DNA of 64,000 nt from Caenispirillum bisanense (lineage in GTDB: Bacteria; Pseudomonadota; Alphaproteobacteria; Rhodospirillales; UBA2165). This document shows, one piece after another, positions 54,824 through 63,495 of this stretch (position 1 is the stretch's first letter; each line of letters opens with the position of its first letter). The notes under the pieces were generated by a model. It saw only the letters and a program-made list of their open reading frames with translations, made no database searches and had not been told where the DNA came from. The position numbers and the translations under genes are program-made. The stretch lies in NCBI GenBank assembly GCA_945877815.1, contig CAMDWJ010000007.1:54266-118265 (forward strand), in the 5' to 3' direction.

Positions 54824-55890
54824 GCTTTGACTCCGGCACCGATCGCGGGTGCCGCATCGGGGTCGAGCGGCCAACGCGGGCGCGGTTTGAAATCGAGCGT
54901 GTCGGTGAGACCGAGGCGCAGCCGTTCGAGCCCTGCCCAGGCGATCATCGCCGCATTGTCGGTGCATAAAGCCGGCGGCGGCGTATGCAACGTAAAATTC
55001 TGCGTGGTGGCAAGATCGCCGAGGCGCGCCCGCAAAACGGAATTGGCGGCGACCCCGCCGGCGATGACGAGATGGGTCTCGCCGTTGTGGCGCGCGCGAA
55101 ACATCTCGACCGCGCGTTTGGTGCGGTCGAGCGCCGCATCCGCGACCGCGGCCTGGAACCCGGCGGCGAGATCGCGCGCTTCGTCGCCGTGCAGCGGCAA
55201 GCCGCCCAAAGTTTCGACATGGCGCCGCACCGCGGTCTTCAGGCCGGAAAAGGAAAAATGGCAATCCGGCCGGCCGATCATGGGACGGGGCAGGGCGAAG
55301 CGGGACGCATCGCCGCCCTTGGCGGCGCGCTCGACCGCCGGCCCGCCCGGAAAGCCCAAGCCCAAAAGCTTCGCCGTCTTGTCGAACGCCTCGCCCATCG
55401 CGTCGTCGACGGTGGTGCCGAGGCGCATATATTTACCCACGCCTTCGACGATCAGCAGCTGGCAATGCCCGCCCGACACAAGAAGCAATAGAAACGGGAA
55501 TTCGAGCGTGCCGGTCAAACGTTCGGTCAGGGCATGGCCTTCAAGATGATTGACCGCGATGAAGGGAATGTCGCGCACCGCTGCGATGGCCTTGGCGGTC
55601 ATCACGCCGACGATCACGCCGCCGATCAGGCCGGGCCCGCCGGTCGCCGCGACCGCATCGAGATCGACGAAGCCAATCTTCGCTTCGTCCAACGCGCGGC
55701 GCACGATGCCGTCGATCTGCGCCAGATGGGCGCGCGCCGCGACTTCGGGGACCACGCCTTCATAGGGCGCATGGTCGGCGATCTGGCTGAGAACGACCGA
55801 GGCGCGGATGCGCGCTGCCGGAATTTCGGCGTCGGTGACGACGGCCGCCGCAGTCTCGTCGCAACTCGTCTCAATTCCGAGGACCAGCAT
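54820..55890 (-). CDS. tsaD: tRNA N6-adenosine threonylcarbamoyltransferase TsaD
   Basis: TsaD transfers threonylcarbamoyl from TC-AMP to A37 of ANN-decoding tRNAs, with TsaB and TsaE as partners elsewhere. The 356-residue protein has the ASKHA fold with [14 protein letters not shown], the metal-binding HxxxH in [17 protein letters not shown] and [10 protein letters not shown]. The protein starts [10 protein letters not shown] at 55890. It is translationally coupled to the binding-protein gene. The locus diverges from hemC, as in many alphaproteobacteria. Confidence 0.97.
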   Translation of the reverse strand: MLVLGIETSCDETAAAVVTDAEIPAARIRASVVLSQIADHAPYEGVVPEVAARAHLAQIDGIVRRALDEAKIGFVDLDAVAATGGPGLIGGVIVGVMTAKAIAAVRDIPFIAVNHLEGHALTERLTGTLEFPFLLLLVSGGHCQLLIVEGVGKYMRLGTTVDDAMGEAFDKTAKLLGLGFPGGPAVERAAKGGDASRFALPRPMIGRPDCHFSFSGLKTAVRRHVETLGGLPLHGDEARDLAAGFQAAVADAALDRTKRAVEMFRARHNGETHLVIAGGVAANSVLRARLGDLATTQNFTLHTPPPALCTDNAAMIAWAGLERLRLGLTDTLDFKPRPRWPLDPDAAPAIGAGVKA

Positions 55891-55981
55891 GGAGTCTTAG
55901 GGGTTCCAGAAAAATGCGTTTACCCACCAGGGCCGGGACTCTACTCTCCCGCATCCTACAAATCCAAGAGTGCGTAAGCGC

Positions 55982-56971
55982 ATGGCCGATCAGGACGTAC
56001 TTCGTATCGGTACGCGCGGGAGTCCCCTCGCGTTAACCCAAACCAATGGCGTGAAAGCACGCCTGATCGCTGCAAATCCGCGGCTTGCGGGCGCGCGGGC
56101 GATCGAAATCGTGGTCATTAAGACGACCGGCGACCGCGTCCAGAACGTCGTTCTGTCGGCCTTGGGCGGCAAAGGCTTGTTCACCAAGGAGCTGGATGAA
56201 GCGTTGAGCGAGGGGCGGATCGATCTCGCAATCCATTCGATGAAGGACGTGCCGACCTTTCTGCCCGATGGTATCAGTTTGACGACGGTGCTGCCGCGCG
56301 AGGATGTCCGCGACGCCTTTGTTTCGACCCGTTTCAGCTCGTTCGGCGACCTACCCGAGAAATCCGTTATCGGCACCGCCTCGACCCGGCGCAAGGCGCA
56401 AATCCTGTCGCGCCGGCCCGACCTGCGCGTCGTGCCGCTGCGCGGCAATGTGGAAACCCGCATCGCCAAAATCGAAACCGGCGAAACGGTGGCCACGCTG
56501 CTCGCCTATGCCGGCCTCAAGCGGCTGGGCAAAGCCGATGCCGTAGCCGAAATCCTGCCCGTCGACGTCGTTCTGCCGGCGGTCGGTCAGGGTGCGCTCG
56601 CCATGACCTATCGCACCGGCGATCCCCGGATCATGGCGTTGCTCCAGCGCATCGTCGATCCCGCGACCGACATGGCGGTGCGTGCCGAACGGGCCATGCT
56701 GTTGGCGCTCGACGGCTCGTGCCAGACGCCGATCGCCGGATATGCCGTGCTCGATTCGGCCAAGCGGTTGACCCTGAAGGGCATGATTGCCCACCCCGAA
56801 GGCACCCAAATCGTCGAGGCGGAGGCCATGGGCCCAGGGAGCGAAGCCGAAATCATCGGCTTGAAGGTCGCCAACGAGCTGCTTTTCAAGGCGGGACCCG
56901 GCTTGATCAAGGAGATAAAAAAGATCGAACCCCACGTTTACCGGGTGCCAACGGACGACACGGAAGGGTAA
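55982..56971 (+). CDS. hemC: Hydroxymethylbilane synthase (porphobilinogen deaminase)
   Basis: HemC polymerises four porphobilinogens into hydroxymethylbilane in haem synthesis. The 329-residue protein starts at MADQDVLRIGTRGSPLALTQ. Its signature ends with the cofactor-binding Cys in ALDGSCQTPIAGY near residue 245, which carries the dipyrromethane primer. HSMKDVP contains the catalytic Asp. The GTG at 55970 adds four unsupported codons. The next gene is hemD, 8 bp after its stop. Confidence 0.97.
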   Translation: MADQDVLRIGTRGSPLALTQTNGVKARLIAANPRLAGARAIEIVVIKTTGDRVQNVVLSALGGKGLFTKELDEALSEGRIDLAIHSMKDVPTFLPDGISLTTVLPREDVRDAFVSTRFSSFGDLPEKSVIGTASTRRKAQILSRRPDLRVVPLRGNVETRIAKIETGETVATLLAYAGLKRLGKADAVAEILPVDVVLPAVGQGALAMTYRTGDPRIMALLQRIVDPATDMAVRAERAMLLALDGSCQTPIAGYAVLDSAKRLTLKGMIAHPEGTQIVEAEAMGPGSEAEIIGLKVANELLFKAGPGLIKEIKKIEPHVYRVPTDDTEG

Positions 56972-56979
56972 TATCCCCC

Positions 56980-58791
56980 ATGCATCTGTTGATTACCCGC
57001 CCCGGCGACGACGGCGCCCGGCTCGCCGAGGCTTTGCGCCAGCTCGGCCATGATCCCATTCTGGAACCGCTCCTGACCATTCGTCATTTGGACGGCCCGC
57101 CGCTTGATCTTGCGGGTTTGCAGGCAATTCTCGCCACAAGTGCGAACGGTGTGCGGGCAATTGTCGGCAGAACGAATAAACGCGATGTACCATTGTATGC
57201 AGTCGGCGATGCAACGGCGCGGGAGGCCAAAGAAGCCCTGTTTTCCGAGGTCCACAGCGCAAACGGCGATGTCATGGCTTTGGCTGCCCTGGTGCGCGCA
57301 AAACTGGATCCGGCAAAGGGTCCGCTGGTTCATATCGCCGCAACCGAGGTCGCAGGCGATCTCGCCGGAAGCCTGGCCGGGGCAGGTTTCACGTTGCGCC
57401 GCGAGGTGTTGTACGAATCCGAACCGGCGAACAGTTTGTCGCCGTCGGCCATTGCCGCCATCAAGGAAGAACGAATCGACGCGGTCCTGTTGTATTCACC
57501 GCGGACGGCGGCGACACTTTCTCGCCTGATTCGCAAGGCGCGGCTGGTACGCGATTGCCGGCGCATCGAACTGCTTTGTCTCAGCTCGGCAGTCGCCGAG
57601 GCGGCACGCGACATTCCATGGGCGGGAACCCGGCTCGCCAGCGAACCGACACAGGAGGCCATGTTGGCATTGGCGCGAGATTTGACGGATCCCAACTCGG
57701 CTACCACGAACCCGGCGGTGCCGGCCGGTGCCGGTCCCTCCGTTTCCAGTCCGGCACCGAAGATATCGCCAGGCCCAACCCATTCCGCGCGTACGGTCTT
57801 CGCAACCTTTGCGGCGATCCTGGTCCTCGCCGGTATCGCCTGGGCGACCCAATCGCAATGGCGGCCTATCGCGGCGCACTACGTGCCGTTCCTCGCCATG
57901 GACGACACAATGCAAGCTCGCCTCGACGACGTCGCCAAACGATTGGCCTCGCTCGAAAGCCAGCCGCGCGCCACTGCCTCCGCCGCCGATGCCGGGGCGG
58001 TACTTGCGGCGGCGCAAGCCGAACGCGAACGCTTGCAAGCGCGAGTCGAGAAATTGGAAACGACACTCGAAGGCCTGCGCGGCACCGTGGCGCACGGTAC
58101 CGAATCGCAAGACGGCGCGGTTGCGCGCGATGCATTGCGTCAGATCGGCGACCGGCTCAATACCGTCAGCAGCGACACCAGCGTGCGGCTGGAACGTCTC
58201 GCCCGCCAGATCGAAACCATCGAACAGACGGCCCAGACGCGCGAGGATTCCGAAACCATTCGTCAGGCGCGTATCGTCTTCGCCATCGGCCGGTTACGCG
58301 ACGCGGTCCTCACCACCCATCCCTACCGGATCGAATTCGCCGCCTTGAAGGCGCTGGCAGCCGACGATCCCGGCATCGGTCAGGCGCTCGCGCGCTTGGC
58401 GCCCAACGCCGATAGCGGCGTGCCCACCGCCGAGGTCTTGCGCCAGCGCTTCCGCCGTATGGCCGGTACCATTGTCGCGGCGACGCGCGAGTCGGCAGGC
58501 GGCAACTGGTGGGATCGCTCGCTCGCGCGCATCGTGAGCGCCGTGAATATCCGCCGCATCGACGATGTCGAGGGGGTGAGCGTCGATGCGATCGTCGCGC
58601 GCGCCGAACAGGCGCTCGAGCGCGGAGACGTGAAACAGGCGGCAATCGAACTCGGCACCCTCGCCGAACGCGCAGGCGCGCTCGCCAAATCCTGGCTTGC
58701 CGATGCCGATGCCTATCTCGCCGCCAGCGGCGCCTTGGTCGATTTGCAGACTTTGGCCTTTGCCGAACTCGGCGCAAAGCGCGGCAATTGA
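56980..58791 (+). CDS. hemD: Uroporphyrinogen-III synthase fused to a mitofilin-like membrane domain
   Basis: This single ORF (603 residues from the ATG at 56980) joins two proteins usually encoded separately in alphaproteobacteria. Residues 1-235 are HemD, which cyclises hydroxymethylbilane to uroporphyrinogen III (MHLLITRPGDDGARLAEAL, HIAATEVAGDLAGSL, LLYSPRTAATLSRL). A Ser/Pro-rich linker, a transmembrane helix (ARTVFATFAAILVLAGIAWA, about 270-290) and a coiled coil follow. The C-terminal domain is of the mitofilin/HemX type. No stop or frameshift separates them. HemD-HemX fusions are known in betaproteobacteria. Here the fusion would tether HemD to the membrane beside HemY. Confidence 0.88.
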   Translation: MHLLITRPGDDGARLAEALRQLGHDPILEPLLTIRHLDGPPLDLAGLQAILATSANGVRAIVGRTNKRDVPLYAVGDATAREAKEALFSEVHSANGDVMALAALVRAKLDPAKGPLVHIAATEVAGDLAGSLAGAGFTLRREVLYESEPANSLSPSAIAAIKEERIDAVLLYSPRTAATLSRLIRKARLVRDCRRIELLCLSSAVAEAARDIPWAGTRLASEPTQEAMLALARDLTDPNSATTNPAVPAGAGPSVSSPAPKISPGPTHSARTVFATFAAILVLAGIAWATQSQWRPIAAHYVPFLAMDDTMQARLDDVAKRLASLESQPRATASAADAGAVLAAAQAERERLQARVEKLETTLEGLRGTVAHGTESQDGAVARDALRQIGDRLNTVSSDTSVRLERLARQIETIEQTAQTREDSETIRQARIVFAIGRLRDAVLTTHPYRIEFAALKALAADDPGIGQALARLAPNADSGVPTAEVLRQRFRRMAGTIVAATRESAGGNWWDRSLARIVSAVNIRRIDDVEGVSVDAIVARAEQALERGDVKQAAIELGTLAERAGALAKSWLADADAYLAASGALVDLQTLAFAELGAKRGN

Positions 58792-58801
58792 GGGCCATCG
58801 A

Positions 58802-60202
58802 TTGATCCGCGCCCTTATCTTTTTGTGTTTGTTGGCGGTTCTCAGCCTGGTCGCGGCCTCGGTCGCGGAAACACCTGGCGCAGTCACGCTCGATTGGCTC
58901 GGCTATCGTGTGGAAACCTCGGTCGCGGTGTTGCTGTTGATCGTGCTGGGCGCTTCGATCGTTTTTGCCGGCGTGTGGCGCGCCTGGTCGGCGGTCGTGA
59001 ACGGACCGCGCCGCATGCGTCGCTGGACCGCCGAACGGCGTCAACAACGCGGCTATAAGGCACTGACCCAAGGCATGGTCGCGGTCGCGGCGGGCGACGC
59101 GACCGAGGCGCGGCGTCTCGCGCGCCGAGCCGAAACGCTGTTGGGCGAACCGCCGCTCACCATGCTGCTCTCGGCGCAAGCGGCGCAATTGTCGGGCGAC
59201 GAAAAGGCGGCCGGAAAATTCTTTCACGCCATGGCTGAGCAGAGCGAACCCGAGACGCGTTTTCTCGGCCTGCATGGCATGCTAACCCAGGCTATGCACG
59301 ACGGCGATCAGGAACAGGCGCTCGAACTCGCCAAACAGGCCTCGGAGCTTAATCCAAAAACGGATGCTGTCGCTGAGACGTTGTTCGATCTTCAGGTCAA
59401 AACCGGGGATTGGCACGATGCCGAAGACACGGTGAAAAAAGCGGTGAAGGCGAAACATATCGATGCCGACGAAGGCAAGCGCCGCCGCGCCGTGATCGCC
59501 TATCAGCAAAGCATCGAAGCGCAATCCGAAGGCCGCTTCGACGATGCCGTCGGTCATGCAAAACGCGCGGTCAATCTTTCGCCGTCCTTCGTGCCTGCGG
59601 CGACGCGCTATGCCGATCTTCTGGCCGACGCCGGAAAACGCCGCCGCGCCGTGTCGGTGATCGAGGAAGCCTGGGTGCGCCAGCCGCATCCGCTTCTCGC
59701 GGCCGCCATGGAGCGACTGTCGTCGGGTGGTGCCGAAGATCGCCTACATGCGATCGAACGGCTCGCCGGCTATAACCGCGATCACGAGGAAAGCCACGTA
59801 GCGCTTGCCCGCGCGGCACTCGCCGCCAAGCGGTGGAGCGAAGCGCGCGAACATCTCGATATCGTCGCGCGCATCCATGCGACGAGCCGGATCGCACGCC
59901 TGATGGCGGAATTGGAAGAAGGCGAAAAGGGCGACACCGACGCCTCGCGCGGCTGGCTCAAACGCGCGACGATGGCTGAGCCGGATGCCGCCTGGATATG
60001 CGAATCGTGCGGTAACGTGTCGGCCGAATGGGAACCGGTTTGCGGGCGGTGCGAAAAATTCGACAGTTTCTTATGGATGCCGCCGCCGCGAATTTCGCAT
60101 TACTCAGCTACCGAAGAAGCTGCCGCGATGGCCGACGCCGAAATCGACACGGAGATCGAGGGCGAAGCCGAGTCCGCCGGTCCGCCGCGCGCGGGCGCAT
60201 GA
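58802..60202 (+). CDS. hemY: HemY-like inner-membrane TPR protein
   Basis: This protein of 466 residues starts at TTG 58802 (MIRALIFLCLLAVLSLVAASVAETPGAVTLDWLGYRVETSV), the typical HemY N-terminus with two membrane helices. The remainder is TPR-like repeats (about 110-390). A zinc-ribbon-like CESCGN...VCGRCEKF sequence near the end follows the alphaproteobacterial form. HemY is linked to haem biosynthesis by gene position, but its biochemical role is unknown; it is not protoporphyrinogen oxidase. It follows hemD by 10 bp. Confidence 0.9.
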   Translation: MIRALIFLCLLAVLSLVAASVAETPGAVTLDWLGYRVETSVAVLLLIVLGASIVFAGVWRAWSAVVNGPRRMRRWTAERRQQRGYKALTQGMVAVAAGDATEARRLARRAETLLGEPPLTMLLSAQAAQLSGDEKAAGKFFHAMAEQSEPETRFLGLHGMLTQAMHDGDQEQALELAKQASELNPKTDAVAETLFDLQVKTGDWHDAEDTVKKAVKAKHIDADEGKRRRAVIAYQQSIEAQSEGRFDDAVGHAKRAVNLSPSFVPAATRYADLLADAGKRRRAVSVIEEAWVRQPHPLLAAAMERLSSGGAEDRLHAIERLAGYNRDHEESHVALARAALAAKRWSEAREHLDIVARIHATSRIARLMAELEEGEKGDTDASRGWLKRATMAEPDAAWICESCGNVSAEWEPVCGRCEKFDSFLWMPPPRISHYSATEEAAAMADAEIDTEIEGEAESAGPPRAGA

Positions 60203-60212
60203 CGCGCGGCGC

Positions 60213-61661
60213 GTGAGCCTCGTCTCGGAACTAGCCGCGTTCGAGGCGGCGGTGTGCAGCCATCAGAAGGGCGATCTCGATGCGGCGATCGTGGCCTATC
60301 GCGGGATCATCGATCGCGCGCCTGAAATTGCGGATCCCTGGCATCTGCTGGGTGTCGCCCTGCATCAGAAGGGCGAGCCTAAGCTGGCGCGCCAACTGAT
60401 CGAAACCGCGATTGGGCTGAACGGCGCCGTTGCCGATTATCACAGCAATCTCGGCATGGTGTTGCTCGCTTTGCGCGACGAAGCCGCGGCCGAACACAGT
60501 CTGCGCCACGCGGTGCGCCTGGCTCCCAATCACGCCAAGGCGCTCGCCAATCTCGCAGGGCTTTTGCGTGGGCGCGGATTGTTCGACGAGGCGCTGGATC
60601 TCGCGCGCCGGGCTGTCGCCGCCGCGCCCAACGATCCCGAAGCGCACAACAATCTCGGCAATGCCTGGAAGGATGCGATGCATCCGGTCGCGGCGGTCGC
60701 GGCCTACGATCGTGCGCTGGCACTCGATCCCGCCTATGCGCTCGCCCATTGGAACCGTGCTCTGGCTCTTTTGACGCTCGGAGATTATGCGCCGGGATTC
60801 GACGAGTTTGCCTGGCGCTGGCGGTGGGGTGGATTTCCGACGCGCCCGCGCGACTATCTGGCGCCCGTGTGGACCGGTCAGGAGATCGCGGGGAAAACGC
60901 TTTTTCTCTATCCCGAACAGGGATTGGGCGATGCGATACACTTCGTGCGTTATGCTGCGTTGGCGTGCGCGCGCGGCGCCACGGTCGTGGTGGAAGCACC
61001 GGGAGGATTGGCGCCGCTGGTGGCGCGGTCCGGCCTTGCCGATCGAGTGATCGTGGCCGGCGATGATGTGCCGCCCTTCGATCTGCACGCGCCGTTTCTC
61101 GATCTGCCGCACCTGTTCGAGACCACTCTGGAAACAATCCCGGCGACCACACCCTATCTTGTGGCCGATCCCGCGCTGGTTTCGGTCATGCGCGTGCGCA
61201 GCCAAGGACGCGGGCCAATGCGTGTCGGCCTCAATTGGTCCGGCAATCCGTTGAGCCCGGTCGAACGCTTCCGTAATCTGCCGGCGGCGGCGATGACACC
61301 GCTGGCCGGGCTCGCCGACATTGACTGGATCAATTTGCAAAAAGGGCCAGGCGGCGACGCTCTGCCGCGTCCGGCGGAGTTGGGCCTGATCGAGACCGGC
61401 GAAGGACCGCTCGACGAGACCGCCGCACTCATCGCAACGCTCGATCGGGTCGTGACCACGGATACGGCGGTCGCCCATCTGGCCGGGGCGCTCGGCGTGC
61501 CGACTTTACTGATGCTGCACCACGCGCCCGATTGGCGTTGGCTCGTGGATCGCAGCGATAGTCCCTGGTATCCGTCTCTCCGCCTGTTCCGCCAAGAAAA
61601 TCCGGGCGATTGGGCGCCGGTGGTCGGAGCAGTTGCCGAGGCGCTCTCGAAACGCGTATAA
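60213..61661 (+). CDS. TPR protein with C-terminal glycosyltransferase (GT9/41-like) domain
   Basis: This protein of 482 residues begins at GTG 60213, 10 bp after hemY. Residues 1-190 form about five TPRs (WHLLGVALHQKGEPKLARQLIE, YHSNLGMVLLALRDEAAAEHSL, AHNNLGNAWKDAMHPVAAVAAYDRAL). The second half has the glycosyltransferase segments FLYPEQGLGDAIHFVRYA and VGLNWSGNPLSPVERFRNLP, then a DTAVAHLAGALG nucleotide-sugar motif. Such TPR-glycosyltransferases modify proteins or flagellar or surface glycans. It is the last host-type gene before the tRNA. Confidence 0.85.
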   Translation: MSLVSELAAFEAAVCSHQKGDLDAAIVAYRGIIDRAPEIADPWHLLGVALHQKGEPKLARQLIETAIGLNGAVADYHSNLGMVLLALRDEAAAEHSLRHAVRLAPNHAKALANLAGLLRGRGLFDEALDLARRAVAAAPNDPEAHNNLGNAWKDAMHPVAAVAAYDRALALDPAYALAHWNRALALLTLGDYAPGFDEFAWRWRWGGFPTRPRDYLAPVWTGQEIAGKTLFLYPEQGLGDAIHFVRYAALACARGATVVVEAPGGLAPLVARSGLADRVIVAGDDVPPFDLHAPFLDLPHLFETTLETIPATTPYLVADPALVSVMRVRSQGRGPMRVGLNWSGNPLSPVERFRNLPAAAMTPLAGLADIDWINLQKGPGGDALPRPAELGLIETGEGPLDETAALIATLDRVVTTDTAVAHLAGALGVPTLLMLHHAPDWRWLVDRSDSPWYPSLRLFRQENPGDWAPVVGAVAEALSKRV

Positions 61662-61717
61662 AGGCGCCGCAACCGGGATCGATCCCAGGCTGCGCGTCCC
61701 CCTTGGGCGCTTCAAGG

Positions 61718-61768
61718 GCCGCCTTAGCTCAGTTGGTAGAGCATCGCATTCGTAAAAGATGTCTCTCA
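61718..61768 (+). pseudogene. Truncated tRNA-Thr 5' exon copy (att-like left repeat)
   Basis: GCCGCCTTAGCTCAG through CATTCGT (61718-61753) equals the 36-nt 5' exon of the intact tRNA at 63139, except for one D-loop base (T here, C there). After the anticodon CGT the sequence departs (AAAAGATGTCTCTCA). It shares GTCTCTCA with the start of the group I intron at 63187-63194. There is no 3' half nearby. It looks like the half of a tRNA gene left behind by an integration event upstream of the recombinase gene. Confidence 0.8.
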
Positions 61769-61880
61769 TATATAAGTCGTTGAAAAATAACGATTTTCAT
61801 ATCAAAAAACCAGATCACGGCTAATCACATATCATTCACAAATCATGTTGTGTAAACTTGAGGCATAGCAGCGTCTCTGG

Positions 61881-63119
61881 ATGTCTGAAATGCCGACCAA
61901 AAAATATGAGCTAAATACCCAGAGTTTTCATGATGGACGCGTCGTTCTTTATCAGCGCCCAAATCTCAAGAAGCCAGTCTGGCAAGCACGCATAAAGATA
62001 CCCAATGCAGCAGGGTACCTAATCAAATCAACGGGCACGACGGACTTCTTTGAAGCGCGCCGTTGGTCAGAAAATCTTTATGATGACATTCGCCTCAAAC
62101 AAATGAATGGCGTGTCCGTCAAAACAAAAACCATTGAGGCTCTTTGGAAGCTCTTTGAACAAAGCTATCCACAAGAAGCGCCATCGCAACGCCGCGTTAA
62201 AGACGTATTCCACTTCGTAAAAGCATACGCGCTGCCATATTTTGGCAAAACCAAGATCGATGAAATTAATACTGTAGCCGTAAATAATTTTTTTGATTGG
62301 CGGAAAGCAAACGGCAGAAGCAAAAAATCACCAACAAATACGACGTTGTTGTCCGAAATTAGTAGCCTTAAAGCTTTTCTCGATTGGTGCTATCGCCGTG
62401 GATTCTGCTCAAGAAAAATCGAGATAGATAAACCGACTCCCGAAGGGAACCGAAGACCACATTTCGACGCGCGCGATTACACTAAGCTGACGAGATTCCT
62501 GCGCGAATGGGTTAAGCAGGGTAAAACGGCAACGGGCGGTGGCAAATATCGCGACCGTGTAATGCTAACCAATTATGTGCTGATCCTCGCGAACACGGGA
62601 ATTCGTGTTGGCGAAGCACGTGGTCTGCGGTGGGGGGACATCGACACTGACAAAGCCGCAGAACCAGAATCAAAGGAATACATTATCCTTCAGGTAAAGG
62701 GGAAAACGGGCGCTCGGGAGGTTGTCGCCAGAACAAACGAGGTGAAAAAATATTTCCAAAGAATTTGGCAACTTCGCCTTGATGAAAAGAATGGCATCAA
62801 ACCCGCACTCGACGAGTTTGTTTTTTGCCATCGAGATGGCAGTCAAATTCATTCGTTTAAGAAAGGATTTCAGAACCTTCTTCAAAACGCAGGGGTCGAG
62901 TACGACAGCACCGAACAAAAACGCACAATCTATTCGCTACGCCACACCTATGCGACGTTTCGGTTACAAGAAGGAGTTCATCATTTCACCCTAGCCCGAA
63001 ATATGGGGACGAGTACCCGAATGTTGGAAACCTTTTATGGTCATACTTCAAACCGCGCCATGGCAGACGAGTTGACCAAAACGCGCAAAAGAGCAATAAA
63101 GACACTTCCCTGGGAATAA
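61881..63119 (+). CDS. Tyrosine recombinase (phage/island integrase)
   Basis: This site-specific integrase has about 412 residues. It has an SAM-like core-binding domain (EALWKLFEQSYPQEAPS to KAFLDWCYRRGF) and a C-terminal catalytic domain. The first Arg lies in ANTGIRVGEARGLRWGD, and the beta-hairpin Lys in VKGKTGAREVV. The His/Arg box is SLRHTYAT, and the Tyr nucleophile is in MLETFYGHTS. The usual His before the Tyr is Thr (MGTST), as in a known phage-integrase subgroup. The AT-rich codon use differs from the host genes to the left. It lies between two copies of the tRNA-Thr 5' exon. An ATG at 61890 is an alternative start. Confidence 0.92.
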   Translation: MSEMPTKKYELNTQSFHDGRVVLYQRPNLKKPVWQARIKIPNAAGYLIKSTGTTDFFEARRWSENLYDDIRLKQMNGVSVKTKTIEALWKLFEQSYPQEAPSQRRVKDVFHFVKAYALPYFGKTKIDEINTVAVNNFFDWRKANGRSKKSPTNTTLLSEISSLKAFLDWCYRRGFCSRKIEIDKPTPEGNRRPHFDARDYTKLTRFLREWVKQGKTATGGGKYRDRVMLTNYVLILANTGIRVGEARGLRWGDIDTDKAAEPESKEYIILQVKGKTGAREVVARTNEVKKYFQRIWQLRLDEKNGIKPALDEFVFCHRDGSQIHSFKKGFQNLLQNAGVEYDSTEQKRTIYSLRHTYATFRLQEGVHHFTLARNMGTSTRMLETFYGHTSNRAMADELTKTRKRAIKTLPWE

Positions 63120-63138
63120 CCCTTCTCAGGAAAGAAGT

Positions 63139-63426
63139 GCCGCCTTAGCTCAGTCGGTAGAGCATCGCATTCGTAGTGTAAATTGCGTCTCTCAAGGGAA
63201 ACCTTGAGATGAAAACCCATCAAACTCGGGGAAACCTGTAAAATGGCAATCCCGAGCGAAGCCTCAGAAATGAGGAACGTGTAGAGACTTAACGGTGGGA
63301 CCCTAACCCGCGAAATCGGTATGGGTAAGAGAAAGTCCAGCGCACAAACACCCAGTTGGGGTGGCGACGAAAGTCGTAGTGTGATGAATGCGAGGGTCGC
63401 GTGTTCGAGTCACGCAGGCGGCACCA
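63139..63426 (+). tRNA. tRNA-Thr(CGU) interrupted by a group I intron, with encoded CCA
   Basis: The exons 63139-63174 and 63387-63426 join to a normal tRNA. The acceptor GCCGCCT pairs with AGGCGGC, and the D arm is GCTC-AGTCGGTA-GAGC. The anticodon arm is TCGCA-TTCGTAA-TGCGA with anticodon CGU (Thr, ACG codons). The variable loop is GGGTC, the T arm is GCGTG-TTCGAGT-CACGC, and ACCA ends the 3' side. A 212-nt intron lies directly after position 36. Acceptor pairs G1-C72 and C2-G71 agree with threonine identity. The gene has one encoded functional path, splicing of the intron. Confidence 0.93.
63175..63386 (+). ncRNA. Self-splicing group I intron (subgroup IC3-like) in tRNA-Thr
   Basis: The intron begins after U36 (CGU|AGUG) and ends with G (GATG|AATGCGA), as group I introns do. 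The exon triplet CGU can pair with an internal guide GCG at 63185-63187, with the obligatory U-G pair at the splice site. A perfect hairpin TCTCAAGG-GAAA-CCTTGAGA fits P2. Core segments ATGGCAATCCCGAGC, GTGTAGAGACTTAACGG and GAGAAAGTCC give P7 pairing GACTT/AAGTC. GAC-GAAA-GTC fits P9. The order and wording closely recall the Azoarcus tRNA-Ile(CAU) intron. No homing endonuclease is encoded. Confidence 0.9.
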
Positions 63427-63495
63427 CTTCTTTCATTCAAAAATCATCGGTAGTCATCTCCAGTCGGTGACCTGATTCAATGCCAAGGTTCATTC

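Noticed and set aside
53300-55264. The 654-residue ORF as the binding protein
   Set aside because: Its first 147 residues are antisense-frame shadow inside tsaD; the signal peptide and GTGA overlap place the start at 54823.
57104-57529. Separate small genes inside the hemD-mitofilin region
   Set aside because: They are out-of-frame shadows of the 603-residue frame, which shows conserved HemD motifs throughout.
63175-63386. A second partial tRNA or a protein-coding insert inside the tRNA
   Set aside because: The insert has no ORF of useful length and shows ordered group I intron core segments with correct splice-site bases.
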